In this document: positions 1 through 6,279 of the stretch, piece by piece
Layout: every line of letters starts with the position of its first letter
Numbering within the stretch: the first letter of the stretch is position 1
DNA from: Actinomycetota bacterium
GTDB taxonomy: Bacteria; Actinomycetota; Thermoleophilia; Solirubrobacterales; 70-9
Assembly: GCA_005884985.1 (NCBI GenBank)
Contig: VAYK01000219.1
Location: 1-12,163 of the forward strand
DNA length: 12,163 bases
Direction: 5' to 3'
Program-made: the position numbers and the translations under genes
The notes under the pieces: generated by a model
What the model was told of the DNA's origin: nothing
Seen by the model: the letters and a program-made list of their open reading frames with translations, nothing else
Database searches by the model: none

Positions 1-702
1 CAGCTCCATCAGCCGCTTGCCCCGCTCGCCGCTGGCGGTTAAGAGGTGGCCTCCCTCCACCAACAGCTCAACGGGCTCGTCGCCCACCCCGATCGTGGCG
101 ATCGTGCCGTCGACGACCAGACGTCCCGCGGTGGTCCCCTCCACCGGAGCGATGAATCCCTCTCCGCAGGGCAGGTTGCCGAACGCGCCCGGCTCGGTGA
201 GCTCCCCGGCGTCGGGGATGCCCGCGCGCCCCTCCAGTCCGAGCCGCAGATCGGAGCCGTTGCGGCAGGTGATTCGCGCCTCAGATCCCGCCGTGAGCAG
301 CTCGGCGATCGCCCGGCCCTTTCTTCGCAGCCCTTCCATGTCCGCGCTCATTACCCGGGCGAGCATCTCCTCGGTCACCCCGGGCAAGGTCGCCACCCGC
401 GCGCCCGCTTCGGTGGCGGCCTTGCGCGCGGCGGTGTGGGAGAGCGACTGGACGGTCGGCGCCAAGACGACGTCCACCGCCGCCATCGCGGCGGCGATCG
501 GCGCCGGTGGCTCGGCCGCGTGCGAGGCGCGCTCGGCCATCACCGCCAGCACCGCATCGGCCCCGGCGTCCTGGGCCTCGTCGCGCATCCGTTCGCCGAT
601 CCGCTGGGTGACCGGGTTGCAGATCACCAGCACCGTCTCGCCCTCCACAACCCCGAGGCAGTCGCGGACGACCGCGTTGACCGCCTGATCGAGCTCGCTC
701 AC
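1..702 (-). CDS. M29-family aminopeptidase, N-terminal part (runs off the window)
   Basis: Reading leftward from a GTG at 702, the frame stays open for 234 codons to the window edge. The product resembles leucyl aminopeptidase/aminopeptidase T (peptidase family M29), cytoplasmic metallo-exopeptidases that remove N-terminal residues from peptides. Recognisable features are the N-terminal half with VSELDQAVNAVVRDCLGV, the segment SADMEGLRRKGRAIAELL, and the ARITCRNGSDLRLGLEGR and NLPCGEGFIAPVEGTTAG stretches that lead into the catalytic domain. Family members usually have about 320-410 residues, so the metal-binding C-terminal part lies outside the window and catalytic competence cannot be judged. 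An in-frame ATG at 738 is an alternative start adding 12 residues (MARERQRLGCRS); I prefer 702 because family members usually begin close to this acidic SELxxAV segment. Neither start has a strong ribosome-binding site. Family call fairly sure, exact start unsure. Confidence 0.82.
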   Translation of the reverse strand, partial: MSELDQAVNAVVRDCLGVVEGETVLVICNPVTQRIGERMRDEAQDAGADAVLAVMAERASHAAEPPAPIAAAMAAVDVVLAPTVQSLSHTAARKAATEAGARVATLPGVTEEMLARVMSADMEGLRRKGRAIAELLTAGSEARITCRNGSDLRLGLEGRAGIPDAGELTEPGAFGNLPCGEGFIAPVEGTTAGRLVVDGTIATIGVGDEPVELLVEGGHLLTASGERGKRLMEL

Positions 703-890
703 CGACCGGCAGCCTAGACGTTGGCGCTCCCGCGCCATCGGCTGCGGACCGTGGGAAGGTGCCCACCGTACGCGGCCGGACTGGCGGCAGCAATAACCGC
801 GCCGGCGGGTCGACGAGGCCCGTCCCGGGCTCGGCGGCGTCGCGGAGATCTCCGGATCGGCCGTGAGGGCGCCGCTACGATTCGATCCCC
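703..890. other. Spacer between aminopeptidase and tRNA
   Basis: No convincing gene on either strand. It should hold the promoter of the leftward aminopeptidase. A short inverted repeat, GTGGG at 751-755 and CCCAC at 762-766, lies about 50 bases upstream of the aminopeptidase start. A weak -10-like TACGAT at 876-881 lies ahead of the tRNA, without a matching -35. Confidence 0.4.
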
Positions 891-964
891 GCCGGAGTAG
901 CTCAGCTGGTTAGAGCAGCGGAATCATAATCCGAAGGCCGTGGGTTCGAGTCCCTCCTCCGGCA
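891..964 (+). tRNA. tRNA with CAT anticodon (Met, or Ile2 if modified)
   Basis: A full cloverleaf can be drawn. The acceptor stem GCCGGAG (891-897) pairs perfectly with CTCCGGC (957-963), with discriminator A964. The D-stem GCTC (900-903) pairs with GAGC (913-916), with GG in the D-loop. The anticodon loop ATCATAA (923-929) has anticodon CAT at 925-927, and the T-loop is TTCGAGT (945-951). There is no encoded CCA. Two stem positions do not pair: G918 against A934 at the top of the anticodon stem, and T941 against T955 in the T-stem. The loop begins with A at position 32 rather than the usual pyrimidine. CAT can be elongator Met or, with lysidine, Ile2; an initiator identity is less likely given the perfect first acceptor pair. 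Likely functional but slightly irregular. Confidence 0.88.
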
Positions 965-1104
965 CTGCAGAAATGGCTCGTCAAGCCGTCAACTGTTGCT
1001 TCGCCAAGTCCGCGTACAGTGAATATGTCGGTCGGCTTCAATGAATCCCCCGCTCGCGCCCGGCGGTCCTCGTCGCTGGACTGCTGCGCTCGCCGGCAGC
1101 GCGT
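965..1104. other. Intergenic spacer downstream of the tRNA
   Basis: No gene supported. A weak stem, GCTGC at 1083-1087 with GCAGC at 1096-1100, lies just past the end of the leftward cyclase and might help termination. There is no T-run, so I do not call a terminator. Confidence 0.35.
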
Positions 1105-2421
1105 TCATGAAACATCACGGACCGCACGGTTCTCTTCGTCGCCGCGCCGTCCGAACAGTAGATAGGGGCTCATCAGCCCCTTGCCCTTTACCTCGACCGC
1201 GCCGCGCGGACGGAGCTCGTAGAGCTCTCGCAACTGCTCAAAGGTTCGCTCGGTGACCTGGATCGTCCCAGGCGGGGCGTGGGACTCCATGCGGCTGGCG
1301 GTGTTGACGGTGTCGCCCCAGAGGTCATAGATGAACTTCGCCCGCCCAATCACGCCGGCAACGACCGGGCCGGTATCGATGCCGATCCGCACCTGCAGCG
1401 CGTGTCCGGTCTCACCCGCCAGGCGCACGACCTCGGGCCCCATCGCGAGCGCCATCTCGGCGATCGCCTCGGCGTGGTCCTCACGCGGCAGGGGAATGCC
1501 GCCAGCGACCATGTAGGCGTCTCCGATCGTCTTGATCTTCTCGACCCCGTGGTCGGCGGCGAGCGCATCCCAGCTCGCGAACACGCTGTCAAGCAGCGCC
1601 ACCACATCCGACGCGGAGAGCCGCTCAGATAGTTGCGTGAAGCCGACGATGTCGGCGAACAGCACGGTGACACTTGGGCGAGCGTCGGCGATGATTCCCT
1701 CCTGCTCCTTCAGGCGCGCTGCAACGGGCTCGGGTAGGACGTTCAGCAGCAGCCGTTCGGACTTGGCCTGCTCGAGCTCGAGCGCGTGGTGCTCGCGCGC
1801 GAGCGCTCCGAGGGCCCGCTCGCGCGCCCGCACGAAGTACTGAAGCAGCGCGAACGTGGTGGTCGCGACGCCGAGAATGTTCAGCGCAAAGAACGCGACG
1901 ACAACGCCGCTGGGAACGTGGGGAGCGGCAGCGGCCAGGGTGGGATCGATCGCGGCCGACGCCGCGACCAGCCCGACGAAAGCAACGAACCACGGGATCG
2001 CCTGCCGCGCCCCCACGAACAGCAGCGCGCCCAACGGCGCCGTGACCGCCCACAGCGACACGGCCGAGGAGGACGCGAAGCCGCCGAGGCTCCACTGCAG
2101 CGCGAAGGGCAGCAGCAGGCTCATCCACAGCTGGCTGCGTCGGAACAACAGGTAGCGGCGTGTCCGGGCGAACCTGTAGATGCTCGCCGCCGAGGCCACC
2201 TGATAGCCGAGCGGAATCGCTGCCGAAACCCAGAGGCCGAGCGCGGCGTAGGTCGCGACCCATACGAACGAGAGGCTGGCCATCAGCGTCGAGGACAGGA
2301 CCAGGACCGTCTTGCGAACCCGAAGCTCCTCCGAGTCCGACGGCGAGAACCCGATCACCGCCAGCCGTTTCAACCAGCCAGGGAGCGGCCGCGACGTCCA
2401 GCGAGTACCCAAATTCCTCAC
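1105..2421 (-). CDS. Membrane-anchored class III adenylate cyclase
   Basis: A 438-residue protein that should make cAMP from ATP at the inner face of the membrane. About six hydrophobic segments lie between residues 37 and 197 (for example near 38-63, 98-115, 118-137, 141-158 and 171-196). A short charged, probably helical linker (198-240) with LLLNVLPEPVAARLKE leads into the catalytic domain (about 250-425). Class III residues are all present: metal aspartates D257 (FADIVGFT) and D301 (KTIGDAYM), adenine-selecting K297 and D366 (IYDLWGD), and transition-state N373 and R377 (NTASRM). That makes it an adenylate rather than guanylate cyclase, complete and probably active as a homodimer. The GTG start at 2421 is chosen because it overlaps the TGA of the upstream MFS gene (GTGA), implying translational coupling. 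An upstream extension would only read the MFS gene backwards in frame. It is the last gene of the leftward arm. What the membrane domain senses is not visible. Confidence 0.92.
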   Translation of the reverse strand: MRNLGTRWTSRPLPGWLKRLAVIGFSPSDSEELRVRKTVLVLSSTLMASLSFVWVATYAALGLWVSAAIPLGYQVASAASIYRFARTRRYLLFRRSQLWMSLLLPFALQWSLGGFASSSAVSLWAVTAPLGALLFVGARQAIPWFVAFVGLVAASAAIDPTLAAAAPHVPSGVVVAFFALNILGVATTTFALLQYFVRARERALGALAREHHALELEQAKSERLLLNVLPEPVAARLKEQEGIIADARPSVTVLFADIVGFTQLSERLSASDVVALLDSVFASWDALAADHGVEKIKTIGDAYMVAGGIPLPREDHAEAIAEMALAMGPEVVRLAGETGHALQVRIGIDTGPVVAGVIGRAKFIYDLWGDTVNTASRMESHAPPGTIQVTERTFEQLRELYELRPRGAVEVKGKGLMSPYLLFGRRGDEENRAVRDVS

Positions 2422-3770
2422 GCGGCTCGCTGTCGTTTGTGGGGCTTGCGGCGAGCCGCCCGGGCCGGCCCTCCTCTGGGCACCGCGCCTGTCGGCCGTC
2501 GGCCCGCCGGCGGCGGACGGCGTCGTGCGCGAAGGCGCAGAACGGGCCGCGGGGGCAGATCGAACGCGACCCAGAGGCCCGAGAGCGCGGTGAGGGCGGC
2601 GACCATGCCGATCGCCGCCCCGAAATCGATTGCATCGGCAACAGCGCCAACGACCAGACCCCCCGCCACATAGCCCATGTCGCGCCAGAAGCGGTAGACG
2701 CCCACCACGGGGGCGCGGGCCACCGGGCTGACCGCATCCGAGACCGCCGCGATCAGCGTTGGGTAGACGAGTGCCGTGCCGATGCCGAGCGCAACCGCCG
2801 CCGCCACCGCCTCGCCGATCCGTCCATCCGAGATCGCCAGCAGACAGAGCGCCGCACCCTGGATCAGCATCCCGGCGACGATGAGCGGCTTGCGGCCGAT
2901 GCTGTCTGACCAGTGTCCGGCCCAGATCTGTCCCAGGCCCCACACCGCCGGGTAGATGCCGGCGACCAGTCCGATCTCGCCGGTGCTCGCGCCGTGGGCG
3001 GCGAGGAAAAGGGGCACGAGCCCCCAGGCCAGAGCGTCGTTCAGGTTATTGACCAAGCCCGCCTGCGAGCAGGAGCGAAGCGCGGGGATGCGGTAGGTCG
3101 CATCGGGAAAGGCGTCGCGCATCCGCGGAGCGCTGGCGCTCACGTCGTGGTCTCGAGCCTGCTCGAGGGCGACGTGGGCGGCTGTATCGCGCACGAAGAT
3201 CACGGTGATCAGCAAGGCGATCAGCGCGATCGCCGCCCCACCTACGACCAGCACGTCCCGCGCGACAAGGTCGGCGGCGAGCCAGCCGCTGACGGCGGCA
3301 GCGAGAGCGACGCCGCCGTAGCCGGCGGACTCGTTCAGACCGAGCGCCAGGCCCCGGCGCTTGGGCCCGACAAGATCGATCTTCATCACCACCGTCATCG
3401 ACCAGGCGAGGCCCTGGTTGACGCCGAGGAAGAGGTTGGCGGCGACGATCCAGGCCCAGGTCGGTGCGACGCCGATCAGCAGCGGGACCGGCAGGGCGAC
3501 CGCCCAGCCGGCGATCAGCAGGCGGCGCCTGCCTATGCGCTGGGCAAGCGCCCCGGCCCCGAGGTTGGTGAACGACTTGGCGAGGCCGAAGGCGACGATG
3601 AAGGAGAGGACCGCGACGGATGAGCCGACCCCGAAGGAGTCCTCGCCGATCAGGGGAAGCGTCGAGCGCTCCAGCCCGACCATCGCCCCGACCAGGGCGT
3701 TGATGGCGACGAGCAGGCCGAATTGGGGAAGGTTCTCCCGCAGCCCGAGCTCGATCTTGCGCCGGCTCAA
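2418..3770 (-). CDS. MFS transporter, 12 TM, in a sulfur-linked operon
   Basis: A 450-residue major facilitator protein of the plasma membrane. The two MFS signature loops are visible: GALAQRIGRRRLL at residues 73-85 (loop 2-3) and GHWSDSIGRKPLI at 285-297 (loop 8-9). About six hydrophobic helices lie on either side of a polar central loop (about 195-230). The TTG start at 3770 overlaps the TGA of the metallo-beta-lactamase gene (TTGA), and its own TGA overlaps the cyclase start (GTGA), so the three genes are probably co-translated. The substrate is unknown. From its neighbours I infer export of a sulfur oxyanion or other sulfur metabolite, a place often filled by TauE-type exporters in comparable operons. 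The last 45 residues are oddly Arg/Pro-rich and unlike an MFS end. They read over an out-of-frame rhodanese remnant (2441-2560), so the original stop was probably lost. Confidence 0.88.
   Translation of the reverse strand: MSRRKIELGLRENLPQFGLLVAINALVGAMVGLERSTLPLIGEDSFGVGSSVAVLSFIVAFGLAKSFTNLGAGALAQRIGRRRLLIAGWAVALPVPLLIGVAPTWAWIVAANLFLGVNQGLAWSMTVVMKIDLVGPKRRGLALGLNESAGYGGVALAAAVSGWLAADLVARDVLVVGGAAIALIALLITVIFVRDTAAHVALEQARDHDVSASAPRMRDAFPDATYRIPALRSCSQAGLVNNLNDALAWGLVPLFLAAHGASTGEIGLVAGIYPAVWGLGQIWAGHWSDSIGRKPLIVAGMLIQGAALCLLAISDGRIGEAVAAAVALGIGTALVYPTLIAAVSDAVSPVARAPVVGVYRFWRDMGYVAGGLVVGAVADAIDFGAAIGMVAALTALSGLWVAFDLPPRPVLRLRARRRPPPAGRRPTGAVPRGGPARAARRKPHKRQRAA
2441..2560 (-). pseudogene. 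Out-of-frame remnant of a rhodanese C-terminus inside the MFS tail
   Basis: In a different minus-strand frame from the MFS gene, these bases encode about 40 residues beginning ICPRGPFCAFAHDAV. This matches the end of the ArsR-rhodanese protein in this same window, which reads YCRGPFCVMAHDAV. Similarity continues downstream: R--GR-AR--EEG-P appears in both at the same spacing (RADGRQARCPEEGRP against RSAGRSARRLEEGWP). The N-terminal two thirds of a rhodanese domain are absent, since the DNA just upstream encodes the last MFS helix. One extra proline codon sits between the catalytic Cys and RGPFC. I read this as the scar of a deletion that joined an MFS gene to the end of a neighbouring or fused rhodanese gene. 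The matches are seen directly; the history is inference. It has no start and is unlikely to make a protein. Confidence 0.7.
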
Positions 3771-4552
3771 GCGATTGCGGCCGAGGGCTCCCCGGAGCGG
3801 TTGGCCGCGGCGATCTCCGCTTGTTGCTCGGGGGCGGGTGGGATGTCCTTGAGCACGGCTTCGACGAATGCATCCTCGGAGCCGGCGTCCAGCGCATCGT
3901 TGTGGCGGCGCTCGAAGCCGATCGTGGAGGCGGGGTGCCCGGAGAGGCCGCGGCCGCAGACCGACCCGGCGTAATGAGCCGGGTAGACCAGGAGGTGGTC
4001 GGGCAGCGCCAGCAGCCGCTCGTGCAGCGAGCGGTAGAGGGTGCGGGCCAGCTCTTCAACGCTCTCCTCGCTCGCGGCGTGCAGATCGGGACGGCCGACG
4101 TCGCCGACCAGCAACGAGTCGCCGGTGAGGACGAACCAGGGCTCCTCGCCGCGGCGGTGGTCGGTGACCAGATAGGAGTGATGAGCCGGGGCGTGGCCGG
4201 GTGTGGCGATCGCCTCGACCACCGTGTTGCCGAGCTCGACGAGCTGCCCGTCGGCGAGGGGCCGGTGGGCGAACTCGGCGCCGGATCCCTCCGGCAGGTA
4301 GGCGGTGGCGCCGGTTCGCTCGGCGAGTCCCGGGAGTCCCGAGACGTGGTCCGCCTGAATGTGGGTCTCGATCACCGCGACGATCTTCGAGCCCTGCGAG
4401 TCCGCGGCGGCGACGTAGTCGTCGACCAGGTCCGCATGCGCGTCGACGACGGCGAACTCCCCCACCGTCTTGCAGCCAAACAGATAGGAGGCGCAGGCGG
4501 TCTCGTCGTTGAGGAACTGGCGGAAGTAGATTGGGGCTTGACAAGTTATCAA
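3767..4552 (-). CDS. Persulfide dioxygenase-like metallo-beta-lactamase protein
   Basis: A 261-residue cytoplasmic MBL-fold protein of the ETHE1/CstB-like kind, which uses one iron to oxidise glutathione or other low-molecular-weight persulfide to sulfite. It begins with a typical first strand (IYFRQFLND..CASYLFG). Candidate iron ligands are H64 (ETHIQADHVSG), H120 (TPGHAPAHHSYL) and D145 (TGDSLLVGDVGRPDL), followed by PAHYAG (191-196) and STIGFERR (209-216), usual family blocks. The second His of HxHxDH is Gln66. No ATG precedes the first strand. The nearest in-frame start is TTG at 4552, only 21 bases from the divergent ArsR-rhodanese start; longer versions would run antisense through that gene. 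The stop overlaps the MFS start. Neighbouring rhodanese domains support persulfide chemistry. A plain hydroxyacylglutathione hydrolase is the main alternative. Fold certain, substrate likely, start moderate. Confidence 0.85.
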   Translation of the reverse strand: MITCQAPIYFRQFLNDETACASYLFGCKTVGEFAVVDAHADLVDDYVAAADSQGSKIVAVIETHIQADHVSGLPGLAERTGATAYLPEGSGAEFAHRPLADGQLVELGNTVVEAIATPGHAPAHHSYLVTDHRRGEEPWFVLTGDSLLVGDVGRPDLHAASEESVEELARTLYRSLHERLLALPDHLLVYPAHYAGSVCGRGLSGHPASTIGFERRHNDALDAGSEDAFVEAVLKDIPPAPEQQAEIAAANRSGEPSAAIA

Positions 4553-4566
4553 TAGTTCTATTGAAT
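4538..4566 (+). promoter_or_regulatory. Promoter of the ArsR-rhodanese operon, probably leaderless
   Basis: TTGACA at 4538-4543 matches the sigma-70 -35 consensus exactly. After a 17-base spacer comes TTGAAT at 4561-4566, a 4-of-6 match to TATAAT. Transcription should start about 7 bases on, at or next to the ATG at 4574, and no Shine-Dalgarno sequence precedes that ATG. Together this predicts a leaderless mRNA, common in actinobacteria. A promoter for the leftward operon must lie in the same few bases (TTCAAT on the minus strand, 4565-4560, is a weak -10), but I cannot place its -35. Confidence 0.68.
4549..4564. promoter_or_regulatory. Candidate ArsR-type operator palindrome
   Basis: Inverted repeat TCAATAG-TT-CTATTGA, with perfect 7-base arms and a 2-base centre. 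It is strikingly AT-rich in a GC-rich window. It lies between the -35 and -10 elements and covers part of the -10, so a bound dimer would block RNA polymerase. It also spans the TTG start of the leftward gene, so one site could control both arms. ArsR-family repressors bind such imperfect AT-rich palindromes; the adjacent ArsR-rhodanese product is the obvious ligand. Binding itself is inferred. Confidence 0.7.
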
Positions 4567-4573
4567 AGCGAAC

Positions 4574-5236
4574 ATGGCTGAGCAGAAGCCCGCCAAAACC
4601 GCCCTCTTCGAGTCGATCGCCGTGATGGGAAAGGCATTTGCCAGCCCGCGACGCCTCGAGCTCCTTGACCTCCTGGCCCAGGGCCCGCGCACGGTCGATC
4701 AACTGGCCAAGGCGAGCAAGCAGTCGACCGCGAATGCCTCCCAGCACCTGCAGGCCCTGCACGCCGCTGGCCTGGTCAGCCGCGAGCGGGAGGGCAACAA
4801 GGTCCGCTATGACCTGGCAGGCGAGGACGTCCTGCAGCTCTGGCTGGCACTTCGGGATACCTCGGCCGAGCGCCTGGCCGAGGTCGAGCGCTCGGCACGT
4901 GATTACCTCGGTGAGGAGGTCGAGGCCATCGATCGCACCGAGCTCCTGAAGCGGATGCGACGCCGCGATGTCGTTGTCCTCGACGTCCGCCCCAACGAGG
5001 AGTTCGAGGCCGGGCACATTGAGGGCGCGAGGTCGATCCCGATCGACGAGCTGAAGGAGCGCCTGGACGAGCTGCCCAAGAGCCGCGAGGTGATTGCCTA
5101 CTGCCGCGGGCCCTTCTGCGTCATGGCCCATGACGCTGTCCATCAGCTGCGATCGGCCGGCCGCTCGGCCCGCAGGCTCGAGGAGGGCTGGCCCGAGTGG
5201 CACCTGCGCGAACTCGAGGAAGCCGGCAAGCGATGA
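4574..5236 (+). CDS. ArsR-family regulator fused to a rhodanese domain
   Basis: A 220-residue two-domain protein. Residues about 12-100 form an ArsR winged helix: FASPRRLELLDLLAQGPRTVDQLA, recognition helix STANASQHLQALHAAGLV, and wing REREGNKVRYDL. Residues about 118-215 form a rhodanese domain with VVLDVRPNEEFEAGHIEGA and the active-site loop CRGPFC (C177 to C182). C177 is the expected persulfide-carrying cysteine, and C182 is near enough to form a di- or polysulfide bridge with it. The likely role is a repressor that senses persulfide or sulfane sulfur through the rhodanese domain and releases DNA. The ATG at 4574 has no ribosome-binding site but sits at the predicted transcription start. 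The gene's end overlaps the next start (ATGA). It probably controls both divergent arms through the palindrome at 4549. Domain calls are firm; the signal is inference from neighbours. Confidence 0.93.
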   Translation: MAEQKPAKTALFESIAVMGKAFASPRRLELLDLLAQGPRTVDQLAKASKQSTANASQHLQALHAAGLVSREREGNKVRYDLAGEDVLQLWLALRDTSAERLAEVERSARDYLGEEVEAIDRTELLKRMRRRDVVVLDVRPNEEFEAGHIEGARSIPIDELKERLDELPKSREVIAYCRGPFCVMAHDAVHQLRSAGRSARRLEEGWPEWHLRELEEAGKR

Positions 5237-5724
5237 GCTGGACCGAGCGCAACCTGGCGGTTCAGGGCTACTGCTTGACGGGCGAGGAGGCGCACCGGCT
5301 TCGGTGGGCCCTTCGCCTCCCGAACGGCCTTTGCTTGATGCTCGTCTTACTCGGCCTGGCCCTCCAGTCAGCCGTGCTGCTCTTGGCCCTCGTGCCGATC
5401 GGAGCCGTCGCCGGATGGACCCGGCGCCATCCATTCGACCTGATCTGGAACTACGGACTCCGCCACCTGAGCGGTGCACCTGAGCTTCCTCCCAACCCGA
5501 CTCCACGCCGCCACGCCTTCAAGCTGGGCACGATCTGGCTGCTGGCGATTGGCCTGCTCTTTGCTTTAGGCCAGCCGACTGCCGCGCTGATCCTCGGCGC
5601 GATTTTGCTCCCGGTCTGCGGACTGGTGACGCTGACGAACTTCTGCATCCCGTCGACGCTGCTCGGCATCTGGTCGCGCCGAAGGGGGACCGCTGTCCCG
5701 ACCCAGGTGCCAGATACGACCTGA
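5233..5724 (+). CDS. DUF4395 family membrane protein
   Basis: A 163-residue protein with hydrophobic stretches at about 33-60 and 98-136, probably four membrane segments in two pairs, and a Cys-Ile-Pro motif (NFCIPSTLLG, C138) at the end of the last one. This pattern fits DUF4395, an uncharacterised family often found beside rhodanese and thioredoxin-like genes, which suggests a part in membrane handling of reduced sulfur. No enzymatic motif is seen. The start ATG at 5233 overlaps the TGA of the regulator gene (ATGA), so the two are translationally coupled and should be induced together. The last few codons contain the first copy of an 11-base direct repeat whose second copy leads into the next gene. 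Confidence 0.75.
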   Translation: MSWTERNLAVQGYCLTGEEAHRLRWALRLPNGLCLMLVLLGLALQSAVLLLALVPIGAVAGWTRRHPFDLIWNYGLRHLSGAPELPPNPTPRRHAFKLGTIWLLAIGLLFALGQPTAALILGAILLPVCGLVTLTNFCIPSTLLGIWSRRRGTAVPTQVPDTT

Positions 5725-5736
5725 GAGGTGCCAGAT
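5705..5736. repeat. 11-base direct repeat across the DUF4395/OsmC junction
   Basis: AGGTGCCAGAT occurs at 5705-5715 and again at 5726-5736, a 21-base period. The first copy codes for the end of the DUF4395 protein. The second begins just after that stop and runs into the ATG of the OsmC-like gene, whose only ribosome-binding sequence (GAGAGGTG) overlaps it. It looks like a small tandem duplication. Confidence 0.6.
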
Positions 5737-6259
5737 GGAGGCAATTCGCAACGCAATTGAAGCGGCGTCAGGGAAGCTCGCCGAACATCCGGAGATGGCC
5801 GTGGGGACGGACGCCGCTGCACTCGCCGGGCACGAGGAGGGGCTGCGCTTTCGCGTGGACGGCCCTAACGGCGCCATCACCACGGACATGTCGGAATCGG
5901 TCGGAGGTGGCGCGTCGGCGCCGACCCCGGGCTGGCTGATGCGAGCGGCTCTGGCCGCGTGCGATGCCACGACGGTGGCGATGGAGGCCGCCCGCGACGG
6001 CATCGAGCTCAGCGACCTGACCGTTTCGGTGGAGAGCGACACGGACTTCCGCGGCGTCCTCGGCGTCGAGGGCGCGCCCCATCCAGGTCCGCTCGCGGTC
6101 CGGGTCCGGATCGAGCTGGCGGCTCCGGACGCCACCGAGGATCAACTACGGGAGATCGTTCGCCGAGCCGAGGCCCGCTCTCCGGTACGCGACGCGATCG
6201 CCCGCGAGGTCTCGATGAGTACCGAGATCGAGACGGCATCACCCGCCCCTTCGAGCTGA
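5735..6259 (+). CDS. OsmC/Ohr-like protein with a single active-site cysteine
   Basis: A 174-residue OsmC-fold protein. The family's central helix with its conserved cysteine is present as LMRAALAACDATTVAMEA (C76), and the following strand reads LSDLTVSVESDTDFRG. The second family cysteine, usually in a CPV motif near residue 149, is serine here (EARSPVRDAI, S149). OsmC and Ohr enzymes reduce organic hydroperoxides with a Cys pair, and some members act on sulfur species. With one cysteine the protein may instead bind or carry a thiol or persulfide, or rely on an outside thiol for recycling. The ATG at 5735 follows GAGAGGTG at usual spacing, 10 bases after the DUF4395 stop, so it belongs to the same operon. 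Family call is good; peroxidase activity is doubtful. Confidence 0.82.
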   Translation: MEAIRNAIEAASGKLAEHPEMAVGTDAAALAGHEEGLRFRVDGPNGAITTDMSESVGGGASAPTPGWLMRAALAACDATTVAMEAARDGIELSDLTVSVESDTDFRGVLGVEGAPHPGPLAVRVRIELAAPDATEDQLREIVRRAEARSPVRDAIAREVSMSTEIETASPAPSS

Positions 6260-6268
6260 GCATTAATC

Positions 6269-6275
6269 AAGGAGG
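6269..6275 (+). promoter_or_regulatory. Strong ribosome-binding site of the ArsM-like gene
   Basis: AAGGAGG, a perfect anti-16S match, 4 bases before the ATG at 6280. It fixes that start and is the strongest such site in this operon, suggesting heavy translation of the methyltransferase. Confidence 0.75.
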
Positions 6276-6279
6276 AGAG

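Noticed and set aside
281..793. Leftward open frame of 170 residues
   Set aside because: Arg/Gly-rich shadow; the aminopeptidase motifs are in a different frame over the same bases.
940..964. tRNA 3' end as an integration (att) site
   Set aside because: I found no second copy of the tRNA 3' sequence and no integrase in the window.
1083..1100. Terminator after the cyclase
   Set aside because: Only a 5-bp stem with an 8-base loop and no T-run.
2422..2943. N-terminal extension of the cyclase frame to 2943
   Set aside because: Gly/Arg-rich shadow of the MFS gene; the GTG at 2421 overlapping the MFS stop is a better start.
4553..5506. Long N-terminal extension of the leftward metallo-beta-lactamase frame up to 5506
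   Set aside because: It runs antisense through the ArsR-rhodanese and DUF4395 genes, has no domain features, and the MBL fold begins only at about 4540.
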